This document shows, one piece after another, positions 44,117 to 53,703 of a stretch of DNA of 64,000 bases (within the stretch, counting starts at the first letter, position 1; the number at the start of each line of letters is the position of its first letter). The stretch covers positions 62,001-126,000 of the forward strand of contig NZ_JAKNHJ010000007.1 in the NCBI RefSeq assembly GCF_022133705.1, given 5' to 3'. The notes below the pieces were generated by a model, which saw only the letters and a program-made list of their open reading frames with translations, did not search any database and was not told the origin of the DNA. Position numbers and translations under genes: made by a program. The DNA is from Varibaculum cambriense (GTDB lineage: Bacteria > Actinomycetota > Actinomycetes > Actinomycetales > Actinomycetaceae).

Positions 44117-44644
44117 ATGGAAGACAAAGAGGCACAGCACTTACCCCACTTAAATGCGTCTGGGCAGGCACATATGGTGGATATTACCGGCAAGCAACCC
44201 ACAGTGCGCGAGGCGCGGGCACGCGCTTTTGTGCAGTGCTCTCCGAAGATTATGGCGGCTTTGCGAGCCGGAGAAGTCCCGAAAGGGGATGCTTTGGCGG
44301 TGGCGCGTATCGGCGGAATCGCGGCATCCAAACGTACCCCGCTATTACTTCCCTTAGCGCACCCGATTGGGGTGCATTATTGCGCGGTGGATCTCCACCT
44401 GGCGGAGGAAGGGGTAGAGATCCTCGCTACCTGCCGCACTGCTGACCGCACCGGAATCGAAATGGAGGCACTCACCGCCGCTTCCGTGGCCGCTTTAAAC
44501 CTGATTGACATGGTGAAAGGGGTCGACAAGATGGTATCTATCCGCGAGTGTTACGTCCTGGAAAAACGAGGCGGACGCTCGGGTACTTGGGTGCGCCCCA
44601 GCTGCGAGCAGGATGCTACCGGGAGGGATGTAAATCATGACTAG
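44117..44644 (+). CDS. moaC: Cyclic pyranopterin monophosphate synthase MoaC
   Basis: MoaC works with MoaA to form cyclic pyranopterin monophosphate. Motifs are HMVDITGKQPTVREA, the catalytic-region IAASKRTPLLLPLAHPI and TGIEMEALTAASVAALNLID, then DMVKGVDKMV. The ATG at 44117 follows AAGGAG and gives 175 residues; the frame is open to 44042 inside moeA but that leader is unlikely. The 3' end overlaps mobA by eight bases. Confidence 0.95.
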   Translation: MEDKEAQHLPHLNASGQAHMVDITGKQPTVREARARAFVQCSPKIMAALRAGEVPKGDALAVARIGGIAASKRTPLLLPLAHPIGVHYCAVDLHLAEEGVEILATCRTADRTGIEMEALTAASVAALNLIDMVKGVDKMVSIRECYVLEKRGGRSGTWVRPSCEQDATGRDVNHD

Positions 44645-45257
44645 TTCACCGCAGCATCTCAATGGGATGATTGTGCTGGCAGGCGGGACGGGAAAACGTC
44701 TGGGTGGGCGCAGTAAACCTGATCTGCTGATTGCCGGGGATCGCCTTATCAGCTGGACACTGTCTTTCTTGGCGAAGGTTCCCACCGTGGTGGTGGCGCC
44801 CGAGGGGCTTGAGGTTCCCGAAAAGGTTTTCCTCACTATGGAGGAGCCCCCCGGTTCGGGACCGGCAGCCGGGATAGTTGCAGGCTGGCACCGTTTAGCT
44901 GACTCGTTCGTGTTTTCGCCCTCCGATATTATCGGGGTTTGCCCGGTTGATGCTCCACTTTCCGGTTTTGCTTTGCGGCAGCTGGGCAGGCAACTCCAGG
45001 AGATGAATGAGGAGGAACCGGGAAAAGAAAAAATTCTTTTAGGGCAAGTTGGAGAGGTTACCCAATATGTCCTGGGGGCGTTTACCGTGAGGGCGCTCAT
45101 GGAGATGGCGCGATCTAATCCTTTAAACCGTTCAGTGCGGGGATTACTAGGTGAAATCGGTTTTGCCACTAGCGAGATTTCCCCTAACTATGCCCGCGAC
45201 GTGGACACTCCCGCAGATATCGCCCCGGTAACCGAGCTGCTACGCATTTCCCGCTAG
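44637..45257 (+). CDS. mobA: Molybdenum cofactor guanylyltransferase
   Basis: This nucleotidyltransferase has LAGGTGKRLGGRSKPDLLI at the N-terminus and the loop PPGSGPAAGIVAGWH, with a later VDAPLSGF metal-site aspartate. It attaches GMP to Mo-molybdopterin to form the MGD cofactor used by NarG. It has 206 residues. GGGAGGG precedes the ATG inside moaC. The context and a DUF6457 gene in the cluster support the call. Confidence 0.88.
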   Translation: MTSSPQHLNGMIVLAGGTGKRLGGRSKPDLLIAGDRLISWTLSFLAKVPTVVVAPEGLEVPEKVFLTMEEPPGSGPAAGIVAGWHRLADSFVFSPSDIIGVCPVDAPLSGFALRQLGRQLQEMNEEEPGKEKILLGQVGEVTQYVLGAFTVRALMEMARSNPLNRSVRGLLGEIGFATSEISPNYARDVDTPADIAPVTELLRISR

Positions 45258-45283
45258 CTAGACGAGGACACCGGGGCAAGTCG

Positions 45284-45390
45284 AGCGGGGGAGTAGATTG
45301 TCCCTCCTGCCCAAGAATTCGGAAAACGTAGCGCCGTTTTCCGAATTCTTATGCCCACCGCGCCTGCTCGGAACAATCTACTCCCCCGCT
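45284..45390 (+). repeat. Double-stem repeat, family 1, copy B
   Basis: Outer arms AGCGGGGGAGTAGATTGT (45284-45301) and 45373-45390 are perfectly complementary over 18 bp. The inner stem is AAGAATTCGGAAAACG (45313-45328) with 45335-45350, also perfect. Compared with copy A, many stem positions differ on both sides in a compensating manner, while the linkers (CCTCCTGCCC; TGCCCACC) stay similar. Confidence 0.9.
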
Positions 45391-45471
45391 ACGGTTAGTT
45401 ATCCCTCGGTACAAGCCCACCCCTGCAAGCTAAGCGTGTTTCTCCCTTTCCGGTTACTGAAGACATCTGCT

Positions 45472-45577
45472 GCGCGGGGAGAAGTTTTATCCGAGTCGGC
45501 TAGGCGGGCGTAAAAATAGGAAAATGCTTTGGTCATTTTCCTATTTTTTGGGCGGGAGGAAAAACTATTCCCCGCGC
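45472..45577 (-). repeat. Double-stem repeat, family 1, copy C (inverted)
   Basis: Outer arms 45472-45488 and 45561-45577 pair at 15 of 17 positions. The inner stem AAAAATAGGAAAATG (45512-45526) with 45534-45548 is perfect. Read on the minus strand, the left linker TCCTCCCGCCCA is identical to that of copy A and the right linker (ACGCCCGCCTAGCC...) differs at only a few positions, which proves common origin. Confidence 0.88.
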
Positions 45578-45599
45578 CTTTGGGGGCGCGCCCGAATAT

Positions 45600-46151
45600 T
45601 TAATCCAGGGGGAAAGCTTCGGGATCTAGCTGCTCTAATAGGTGGGGCAATAACGGGCCGAGGACGCTCAGGGTGTCGCGCACTCCACCTCGCGAGCCGG
45701 GCGCATTGGCTACGATCGCGCCCGCGGCGCCACGAGCAGTGATTCCCACCAGGCCGCGCGAAAGTGACGCGAGCGGAGTGGCTTTTAGACCCTGCTGGCA
45801 GATTTGCCAGGCAATCCCGTCCAGACGTGCCTCCAACAAGGGGGCAGTTGCTTCCGGCGTCAGGTCGCGTTCGGTAATCCCCGTACCGCCGGTAGTAATT
45901 ACTACTCGCGCGCCCTCGGCAATAGCCGCGCGAATTTCACTTTGCACCGACTCGATTCCGTCGCTCACTACCCGCACTCGATCAGCATTGATTCCGTACT
46001 TACTCAACAGCTCTTGCGCTAACGGCCCCGACCTATCTGGACGTTCGCCGATTTTACAACGGTCTGAAACCGTTATTACCGCACCTGCGGCACGACCGCG
46101 TAATTTTTGCAGTTTTTTCTCTTTTAAATGCGCATGCGGGTCTACTGACAA
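45600..46151 (-). CDS. mog: Molybdopterin adenylyltransferase-type protein (Mog/MoaB)
   Basis: This MogA/MoaB-fold protein has AVITVSDRCKIGERPDRSGP, the molybdopterin-binding VVITTGGTGITERDLTPEA, and IVANAPGSRGGVRDTLSVL. It adenylates molybdopterin ahead of MoeA, or is a MoaB-type paralogue; sequence alone does not separate them, but it is the only candidate here. It has 183 residues and a TTG start preceded by GGAGGG. Confidence 0.88.
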   Translation of the reverse strand: MSVDPHAHLKEKKLQKLRGRAAGAVITVSDRCKIGERPDRSGPLAQELLSKYGINADRVRVVSDGIESVQSEIRAAIAEGARVVITTGGTGITERDLTPEATAPLLEARLDGIAWQICQQGLKATPLASLSRGLVGITARGAAGAIVANAPGSRGGVRDTLSVLGPLLPHLLEQLDPEAFPLD

Positions 46152-46346
46152 GGCGAATCCCTCCTATTAATTACGCAAATGCAAGCTTGCGATTACCAGA
46201 TTATTTTTCCACAAACCGGGTCACCATCATAGGAAACTATATCGCTGTAACCTGCACATACTATCGCGAGGCATCATAACACGGAAATAGCGGTAAAAAT
46301 CTGAAAGGCTACAGGGGTTACCCAGCATTAAAGGAAGTTTTTAGGT

Positions 46347-47666
46347 ATGGAAGCTACGAAGAAGTCTAAATACGTACTAACCGACTGGGAACCGAACAAT
46401 CCAGATAAATGAAACTCTGGTCTTGCCTGGCGCACCCTGGCGATTTCTACCTATTCCCTAATCTTGGCGTTCACAGTTTGGTTTCTGGTCTCCGCAATCG
46501 CCCCCAAACTTAACGAGATCGGATTTGACCTTACCAAGGCGCAGCTTTATTGGCTGACCTCGATGCCTGGCCTGTCCTGCGGGTTTTTGCGTTTGATTTA
46601 CACTTTCTTGCCACCGATCGTGGGTACCCGCAAACTGGTGGGCTGGTCGTCAATCCTTTATATGATTCCCATGCTGGGCTGGTTCTTCGCGGTACAGAAC
46701 CCGAACACTCCCTACTGGTGGCTACTAACTTTAGCTTTCATGTGCGGTATCGGGGGTGGTTCCTTCTCTGGATATATGCCCTCTACCGGCTACTTCTTCC
46801 CCAAGCGACTCTCGGGGACTGCTTTGGGGCTGCAAGCCGGAATCGGGAACCTCGGGATGTCAATCATTCAGCTGGTCGGCCCGATGCTAATGGGATTCTC
46901 ACTGTTCGGACTCACCTGGATGAGCCCCCAGCAGACCGCGGACGGGGCAAGTATTTGGGTATCTAACGCCGCGATTTTCTTCGTGCCTTGGTGCATCGTA
47001 GCTGCCATTTTGTCATTCACCCTGCTACGTGACGTACCAATTAAAGCCAATATTCGCCAGCAGCTCGACATCTTCACTAACGCCAACACCTGGTACATGA
47101 CGGTGCTGTATGTGATGACCTTCGGACTGTTTTCGGGGCTATCGGCAGTATTCGGCCTGCTCATTAATGACAATTACGGCGCCGAGTCCCCCCTGAAACT
47201 GGCGGTTGCCGGCGCTTCCTTCGCCTTCCTGGGGCCGCTGATCGGTTCAGTGGTCCGCATGGCCTGGGGGCCTTTCTGCGACAAAATGGGCGGAGCGATC
47301 TGGACTTTCATTTCTGGAGTGGGAATGGCAGTTACCCTGGCCATTGCCGGCTTCTACCTAAGTAATCCCCACGGCATGAGCGACTTTTACGGTTTCCTGA
47401 TTGCCATGCTGGTGATGTTCTTCTTCGCTGGCCTGGGCAATGCCGGCACCTTCAAACAGATGCCGATGATTATGCCCGCTCGCCAAGCAGGTGGCGCCAT
47501 CGGATTCACTGCCGCAGTAGCATCCTTCGGTCCCTTCGTAGTGTCGGTAGCACTGACCATGATTTCTCCGGCCGTCTTCTTCTACGGTTGCACCGTCTTT
47601 TGCGTTATCGGTTCCGCGCTCTGTTGGTGGCAGTACGCCCGCAAGAACGCACCCTTCCCCGGATAG
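46347..47666 (+). CDS. narK: NarK-type nitrate/nitrite transporter, interrupted by an in-frame TGA
   Basis: From the ATG at 46347 the frame reads MEATKKSKYVLTDWEPNNPDK, then TGA (46410-46412), then NSGLAWRTLAISTYSLILAF and on through an intact 12-helix MFS protein. Family features are FLVSAIAPKLNEIGF, LSCGFLRLIYTF, GLQAGIGNLGMSIIQLVGP and GAIGFTAAVASFGPF. NarK proteins usually have a Trp in the N-terminal segment before helix 1, and TGA is one base from TGG. The 418 codons after the TGA have no other defect. Either this is a nonsense mutation, a sequence error, or translation restarts inside helix 1 (for example TTG at 46464). It precedes narG by 74 bases. Confidence 0.8.
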
Positions 47667-47740
47667 GCATTTATTTTCGAGGGCGCGGGCGCGTCCTCGG
47701 GAGAAAAACTTAGTAAGCACAATAGTTAAAGGAAAATAAA

Positions 47741-50700
47741 ATGGCTGTTTCTTCGTTATTAAAACTAGGTGCGAAGCTTAGGCGTGGGCAGGTAAGCCAG
47801 GACGCTCGCCAAATGTTCCTGGTCGGAGGACGCGAAGCGGATGCGTTCTACCGGCAACGTTTCAGCCATGACAAAGTGGTGCGCTCGACGCACGGGGTGA
47901 ACTGTACCGGTTCTTGCTCCTGGCGAGTATTTGTAAAAGACGGGTTAATCACCTGGGAGGCGCAGGCAGTCGATTACCCCTCTACCGGCCCGGATATGCC
48001 CGACTATGAGCCGCGTGGCTGCCCGCGCGGCGCCGCGTTCTCCTGGTACGAATATTCCCCCACCCGGATCCGTCACCCCTACGTACGGTCGGTGCTGCTA
48101 GACGCCTACCGCAAAGCGAAGCAAACCCACCCCGACCCGGTAGAGGCCTTCCGAGCAGTCGCTTCCGATCCGGTAGCCTCCGCCGCCTACAAATCGGCGC
48201 GCGGCAAAGGGGGCATGGTGCGTACCAGCTGGGAGGAAGCCCTAGAAATCGTAGCCGCCGCCAATGTGGCCACCATTAAAGACTACGGACCGGACCGCAT
48301 CGCCGGATTCTCGGTGCTCCCCGCCATGTCTATGGTTTCTTTCGGTGCCGGTGCTCGCTACCTGCAGCTAATCGGCGGGGTAAACCTATCCTTCTATGAC
48401 TGGTATGCCGATCTTCCGGTCGCCAGCCCCCAGGTATTCGGAGATCAAACCGATGTTCCCGAGGCCGGAGACTGGTTTAACTCTTCCTATCTGCTAGTTT
48501 GGGGTTCAAACCTGCCGCTTACCCGTACCCCGGATGCTCACTTCATGACGGAAGCGCGTTACCACGGACAAAAGATGGTGTCGATTAACCCCGACTATTC
48601 CGATAACACCAAGTTCGCGGATGAATGGCTGCGGGTTAATCCCGGTACCGATGGAGCGCTGGCGACCGCGATGGGACACGTGATTCTAAACGAGTTCCAC
48701 GTGGGTAAACAGTCTCCCTATTTCTTGGACTATATGCGTAGCTATACCGACTCTCCCTTCCTAGTGAAACTAGAAGAAACCCCCGAAGGACTAGTGCCGG
48801 GCAAATTCTTAAGCGTCGCTGATGTGTCTAGTCTGCCGGCAGAAACTAAAGACAAACCAAAACCGGAGTTCCGTTTCCTGGTGATGGATGCCGACGGCAG
48901 TGTCAAGGATCCGGGTGGCACCTTGGCTGACCGATTCACTGCGGAAGGTAAAGGGCATTGGAACCTAAAGATGGAGGGGGTAAACGCCCAGCTCAGCCTA
49001 TATCAAGAGGGCGGAGAAACCGCTGAAATTACCTTGCCGCGCTTTGACCTGGTGGCCGGGGAAAGCAAAGGTGGCTCCGTGGGTGCAGGCACAATTAAGC
49101 GGGGGGTGCCGATCCGCAAGGTTGACGGACACCTGGTGACCACGGTTTACGATATTTTGCTAGCGCAGTACGGAGTCAAACGTGCCGGTCTCCCGGGTAT
49201 GTGGGGTGAGGATTACCAGGATTCCTCCAACCCCGGGACTCCCGCTTGGGCGGAAGAAATCACTGGAGTGCCGGCTAACGCCACTATCCGGATTGCCCGC
49301 GAGTTCGCGCAAAATGCCCTCGATTCTAAAGGACGCAGCCAGATCGTTCTCGGTGCCGGTACTAACCACTATTTCCACTCTGACCAGATTTACCGCACTA
49401 TCTTGGCGCTGACTTCGATGTGTGGCACCCAGGGGGTTAACGGTGGCGGCTGGGCGCACTATGTCGGTCAGGAAAAGGTGCGGCCGATTACCGGATGGAC
49501 GCAATACTCTTTCGCCCTCGACTGGCAGCGTCCGGCGCGGCAAATGATCTCCACCGGTTTTTGGTATTTAACCACTGATCAGTGGCGTTACGACTCCCTG
49601 AGCACTGACCGTTTAACTTCTCCCGCGAGCGCGGCGAAGGTTCCCACGCAAAACATTGCGGATTCTTTACTAGAAGCTACTGAACGCGGCTGGATGCCGG
49701 CATACCCGCAGTTCAACCGGTCTTCTTTGGAGCTGGGGCGGCAAGCGCAAGCATCCGGGCAAAAACCTGCCGACTATGTAGCCGCACAACTAGCTGCCGG
49801 AAAGCTAGAGTTCGCGGCGAAAGACCCGGATAACCCGGTCAACTACCCGCGCGTCCTCTTTAATTGGCGCACCAACCTGCTGGGGTCATCTGCCAAGGGA
49901 ACCGAGTTCTTCTTACGCCACATGATCGGCGCCGATAATGACGTCCAGGCGGAGGAAGTACCAGAAAGCCAGCGTCCTCGTAACGTTCGTTGGCGCGAGC
50001 AGGCCGCGAAAGGTAAGTTGGATTTGGTAGTTACTGCGGATTTCCGTAACACTTCCACCACTTTGCATTCTGACGTGGTGCTTCCTGCCGCCACCTGGTA
50101 CGAGAAACATGATCTGTCCAGTACTGATATGCACCCCTATGCGCATACTTTTAACGCGGCGATCTTGCCGCCTTGGCAAGCCCGCACTGATTTTCAGCTG
50201 TTCCAAGATTTAGCACAGCTAGTCTCCAAGATGGCCGGCAATCACCTGGGCACCCAACTGGATCTCCTGGCGGCTCCTTTGAACCACGACAGCCCGGATG
50301 AGCTGGCTAATCCCGCGGGGGTAGTGATTCCCCGCGAGGAATGTGGCTGGGTGCCGGGAGTCAATATGCCAAAGATTATCCCGATTGAGCGTGATTACAC
50401 CAAGATCGGGGAGAAATTTAACTCCCTAGGGCCGGTTATCGAAAAAATGGGGATGGGCACTAAGGGCGTGCCTTTCACTCCCGACAAAGAGCTGCAGGAA
50501 ATGCGCGAACAGTTTGGAGAAATCGAGACTGCGATTGGCCCGCGTCCGCGCCTAGACACCGATCAGATTGCCGCCGAGTTCATTTTGAAGTTCTCGGGCA
50601 CCACCAATGGACGCCTGGCTACTCAAGGCTTTAAGACCCTCACCGAAAAGGTGGGCGCGGCCGGAGATATGACTGAAATGTCTCGCGGACACGCTGATTA

Positions 50701-51442
50701 CCAGATCACTTTGACCGATGTGCAACAGGCTCCCAAGACAGTCGTTACTTCCCCCGAATGGTCAGGCAGTGAGCATGGAGGCCGGCGTTACACCGCGTTT
50801 AGCCAAAACGTAGAGTACCTGAAACCCTGGCACACCCTCACTGGCCGGATGCATTACTATCTGGATCACGACTGGATGTGTGCCTACGGGGAATCCCTGC
50901 CCACCTATCGTCCTCCGCTGGATTTACATCACCTGTTTGGGGAACCCGCGCCGGGCATGGTGCGCGGGGATGGCACCCCCAGTGCTGAGGTCGCAGTCCG
51001 CTACCTCACTCCTCATAACAAGTGGGCGATCCACTCCCAGTATTTCGATAATCTCTATATGCTCACTTTGGGACGCGGCGGACAAACCGTGTGGATGTCT
51101 CCGCAGGATGCCGCCAAGATTGGGGTGCGCGATAACGAATGGATTGAAGCCCATAACCGTAACGGGGTGGTTAGCGCCCGTGCGATTGTGTCCCACCGTA
51201 TCCCGGAGGGAACGGTATTTATGCATCACGCGCAGGAACGGATTACCCACACTCCGCTTAACCAGTCAACCGGTAAACGCGGCGGCACCCATAACTCTCT
51301 GACCCGCATCTTTATCAAGCCAACTCACCTGTTGGGCGGCTATGGGCAGTTCTCGTACGCCTTTAACTACACCGGTCCTACCGGCAACCAGCGCGACGAA
51401 GTCACCTATATTCGCCGCAGCAGCCAGGAGGTGGAGTTCTAA
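47741..51442 (+). CDS. narG: Respiratory nitrate reductase alpha subunit
   Basis: This is a molybdopterin guanine dinucleotide enzyme of 1233 residues. The N-terminal FS0 [4Fe-4S] region is STHGVNCTGSCSWRVFV with His as first ligand, followed by EPRGCPRGAAFSWYEYSP. The molybdenum Asp region lies in LVWGSNLPLTRTPDAHFM context, and the C-terminal cofactor domain ends with YIRRSSQEVEF. It reduces nitrate to nitrite on the cytoplasmic side of the membrane with NarH and NarI. AAAGGA precedes the ATG. It depends on the moa/moe/mob/mog genes nearby. Confidence 0.97.
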   Translation: MAVSSLLKLGAKLRRGQVSQDARQMFLVGGREADAFYRQRFSHDKVVRSTHGVNCTGSCSWRVFVKDGLITWEAQAVDYPSTGPDMPDYEPRGCPRGAAFSWYEYSPTRIRHPYVRSVLLDAYRKAKQTHPDPVEAFRAVASDPVASAAYKSARGKGGMVRTSWEEALEIVAAANVATIKDYGPDRIAGFSVLPAMSMVSFGAGARYLQLIGGVNLSFYDWYADLPVASPQVFGDQTDVPEAGDWFNSSYLLVWGSNLPLTRTPDAHFMTEARYHGQKMVSINPDYSDNTKFADEWLRVNPGTDGALATAMGHVILNEFHVGKQSPYFLDYMRSYTDSPFLVKLEETPEGLVPGKFLSVADVSSLPAETKDKPKPEFRFLVMDADGSVKDPGGTLADRFTAEGKGHWNLKMEGVNAQLSLYQEGGETAEITLPRFDLVAGESKGGSVGAGTIKRGVPIRKVDGHLVTTVYDILLAQYGVKRAGLPGMWGEDYQDSSNPGTPAWAEEITGVPANATIRIAREFAQNALDSKGRSQIVLGAGTNHYFHSDQIYRTILALTSMCGTQGVNGGGWAHYVGQEKVRPITGWTQYSFALDWQRPARQMISTGFWYLTTDQWRYDSLSTDRLTSPASAAKVPTQNIADSLLEATERGWMPAYPQFNRSSLELGRQAQASGQKPADYVAAQLAAGKLEFAAKDPDNPVNYPRVLFNWRTNLLGSSAKGTEFFLRHMIGADNDVQAEEVPESQRPRNVRWREQAAKGKLDLVVTADFRNTSTTLHSDVVLPAATWYEKHDLSSTDMHPYAHTFNAAILPPWQARTDFQLFQDLAQLVSKMAGNHLGTQLDLLAAPLNHDSPDELANPAGVVIPREECGWVPGVNMPKIIPIERDYTKIGEKFNSLGPVIEKMGMGTKGVPFTPDKELQEMREQFGEIETAIGPRPRLDTDQIAAEFILKFSGTTNGRLATQGFKTLTEKVGAAGDMTEMSRGHADYQITLTDVQQAPKTVVTSPEWSGSEHGGRRYTAFSQNVEYLKPWHTLTGRMHYYLDHDWMCAYGESLPTYRPPLDLHHLFGEPAPGMVRGDGTPSAEVAVRYLTPHNKWAIHSQYFDNLYMLTLGRGGQTVWMSPQDAAKIGVRDNEWIEAHNRNGVVSARAIVSHRIPEGTVFMHHAQERITHTPLNQSTGKRGGTHNSLTRIFIKPTHLLGGYGQFSYAFNYTGPTGNQRDEVTYIRRSSQEVEF

Positions 51443-51483
51443 ATGTCAGTGGCAGTTTGCATTTTCTCTAAAGGAGACCAGTC

Positions 51484-52977
51484 ATGAAAGTAATGAGCCA
51501 AGTGGTCATGGTTATGAACCTGGACAAGTGCATTGGTTGCCACACTTGCTCGGTGACCTGTAAGCAGGCCTGGACTAACCGTACCGGCACTGAATATATG
51601 TGGTTCAACAATGTGGAGACTCGTCCCGGACTCGGTTATCCGCGCACCTGGGAAGACCAGGAAAAGTGGAAGGGCGGCTGGCGGCGCACCGCCTCCGGCA
51701 AGTTAGTTCCGCGATCGGGTGGCAAACTAGCGCAGCTGGCTAAAATTTTCGCCAACCCCAATATGCCGCAGATAGACGACTATTACGAGCCCTGGACTTA
51801 CGACTATGACAAGTTATTGTCGGCTCCGGCAGGTTCTAAAGCACTACCGGTGGCGCAGGCACGCTCCCAGATGAGCGGCAAGCCCCTAAAGAACATCGAG
51901 TGGGGACCGAACTGGGATGACAACCTGGCCGGATCTACCGAAACCATGCAGGATGACCCCATCCTCAAAAAGATGAACCAGCAGGTAAAAACGGATATTG
52001 AAAATTCGTTTATGTTCTACCTGCCACGGATTTGCAACCACTGTTTGAACCCCACCTGCGTAGCCGCCTGCCCCTCGGGAGCGATGTATAAACGCAGCGA
52101 GGACGGGATTGTCCTGGTTGACCAGGATGCCTGTCGCGGCTGGCGGATGTGTGTTTCCGGCTGCCCCTATAAGAAGGTTTACTTCAACCATAAAAGCGGC
52201 AAAGCTGAAAAATGCACCCTCTGCTATCCCCGGATTGAGGCCGGTGACCCCACGGTTTGCTCCGAAACCTGCGTAGGCAGACTCCGCTACTTGGGGGTAA
52301 TCCTCTATGACGCTGACCGGGTCAGCCAAGCCGCGGCAGTCAAGGAGGAAACCGATCTCTACCAGGCTCAGCGCGATGTCATGTTGGATCCCACAGATCC
52401 GGAAGTAATTGCGGCTGCGCGGCAAAGCGGAATTCCGGAGTCCTTCATCGACGCCGCCCAAAACTCTCCGGTCTATAAGCTGATTGTGGAATACTCTCTG
52501 GCGTTGCCCCTGCATCCGGAGTTCCGCACCCTGCCGATGGTCTGGTACATTCCCCCGCTATCTCCGGTAGTAGAGGCAGTAACCGCTTCGGGAGCCGACG
52601 GGGAGAACCATAAGATCCTGCTGACCGCTCTCGCCACTATGCGTATTCCTCTGGAGTACCTAGCAGACCTATTTGCTGCTGGGGATCCGCGACCAGTGGA
52701 ACGCTCCTTGCGGCGCTTGGCCGCCATGCGTTCCTATATGCGCGATATTAATCTGGGCGATCAGCCGAATCCGGATATCCCCGCGGCGGTGGGCATGAGC
52801 GAAGAACAGGTAAAAGCTATGTACCGCCTGCTCTCGATCGCTAAATATAAAGATCGCTACGTTATCCCCACCACTCATCCGGAGGCTGCCCGCACCCCCA
52901 GCGAATATATTTGCCCAGTAGGTCAGGGCGCGTCCGCGGGTAAAGTCCCGGTGGAAATCGGGAGGGCACCGCGGTGA
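51484..52977 (+). CDS. narH: Respiratory nitrate reductase beta subunit
   Basis: Iron-sulfur subunit with the four cluster motifs of NarH: NLDKCIGCHTCSVTCKQAW, ICNHCLNPTCVAACPSGAMY, CRGWRMCVSGCPYKK (Trp in place of a Cys, giving the [3Fe-4S] cluster) and KCTLCYPRIEAGDPTVC. It carries electrons from NarI haems to NarG. The 497-residue length is typical. AAAGGAGA precedes the ATG; narJ overlaps the stop. Confidence 0.97.
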   Translation: MKVMSQVVMVMNLDKCIGCHTCSVTCKQAWTNRTGTEYMWFNNVETRPGLGYPRTWEDQEKWKGGWRRTASGKLVPRSGGKLAQLAKIFANPNMPQIDDYYEPWTYDYDKLLSAPAGSKALPVAQARSQMSGKPLKNIEWGPNWDDNLAGSTETMQDDPILKKMNQQVKTDIENSFMFYLPRICNHCLNPTCVAACPSGAMYKRSEDGIVLVDQDACRGWRMCVSGCPYKKVYFNHKSGKAEKCTLCYPRIEAGDPTVCSETCVGRLRYLGVILYDADRVSQAAAVKEETDLYQAQRDVMLDPTDPEVIAAARQSGIPESFIDAAQNSPVYKLIVEYSLALPLHPEFRTLPMVWYIPPLSPVVEAVTASGADGENHKILLTALATMRIPLEYLADLFAAGDPRPVERSLRRLAAMRSYMRDINLGDQPNPDIPAAVGMSEEQVKAMYRLLSIAKYKDRYVIPTTHPEAARTPSEYICPVGQGASAGKVPVEIGRAPR

Positions 52978-53699
52978 GCGCGAAGGTTTCCTTTATCCCT
53001 ACCCGGCAGGAGGCGCCCCCGGTAAACGCGGTGGCACTTGCGCCGGAGCAGCGCTCGGCTGCCCTTATGGCTTGCGCACTACTCTTGGATTACCCCGGCG
53101 ATGACTTTGAGGAGATCTTGTCCCAGGTAAAAGCAGAGGCTGAGCTACTACCCCCGGAGGTTGGCCAGGAACTGCGGGAGTTTTGTTCTTGGGCACGGAT
53201 GCGCGGGGTACGCGGGGTGCAAGAGGACTACGTGGATACTTTTGACCGCAAACGTCGCTGCTCCCTGGAGCTGACCTATTACGCCACTGGAGATACCCGG
53301 CAACGCGGGATAGCGCTGACGGTGTTCTCGGATTTATTTAACGCCGTAGGTTTCGCGCCTCCTCACCGCGAATCCCTACCCGACTATCTGCCACGAGTTT
53401 TAGAGTTAGCTGCCCGCTGCGAGGGCGAAGATTTAGCTTTAGTACTGGGCGCAATCGCGGCTAGCCGCGAGGGTATCGAAGTACTGCACGCTGCCCTACT
53501 GTCTCTAGATTCTCCCTGGCAGAAAGTAGTGGCTGCCCTACGCATGGTATTGGGGGAAGCCGATGGTGAAACCACCGAGCGCATGGAGCGCCTCATCCGT
53601 CAAGGCCCGCCTACCGAATTGGTGGGCTTGGATGACAGTAATAACTTGCCGTGGCCGCAGTTAGCCCCGGTTCAATCAGACACCGCGAGCGAAGGGTGA
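52974..53699 (+). CDS. narJ: Nitrate reductase molybdenum cofactor assembly chaperone
   Basis: This TorD/NarJ-type all-helical chaperone contains ALLLDYPGDDFEEIL near the N-terminus and EDYVDTFDRKRRCSLELTYY, the NarJ signature. It keeps apo-NarG competent for cofactor insertion and is not part of the final enzyme. It has 241 residues with a GTG start that overlaps the narH stop as GTGA. Confidence 0.94.
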   Translation: MSAKVSFIPTRQEAPPVNAVALAPEQRSAALMACALLLDYPGDDFEEILSQVKAEAELLPPEVGQELREFCSWARMRGVRGVQEDYVDTFDRKRRCSLELTYYATGDTRQRGIALTVFSDLFNAVGFAPPHRESLPDYLPRVLELAARCEGEDLALVLGAIAASREGIEVLHAALLSLDSPWQKVVAALRMVLGEADGETTERMERLIRQGPPTELVGLDDSNNLPWPQLAPVQSDTASEG

Positions 53700-53703
53700 A
53701 GTA

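Larger units (their letters stand above)
45258..45599. other. Convergent intergenic region mobA/mog, contents
   Basis: This 342-base gap has no credible gene. It contains family 1 copy B (45284-45390) and family 1 copy C (45472-45577) in opposite orientations, separated by about 80 bases without evident features. Their strong stems probably end transcription from both sides. Confidence 0.8.

Noticed and set aside
46410-46412. Selenocysteine or a recoded genetic code at the narK TGA
   Set aside because: The residue position fits Trp, not Cys/Sec, no selenocysteine hairpin is evident, and TGA is used as a normal stop throughout the window (for example the ATGA and GTGA overlaps).
47741-47880. 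Twin-arginine signal on NarG
   Set aside because: The N-terminus has no RRxFLK followed by a hydrophobic stretch; NarG of this type is cytoplasmic.
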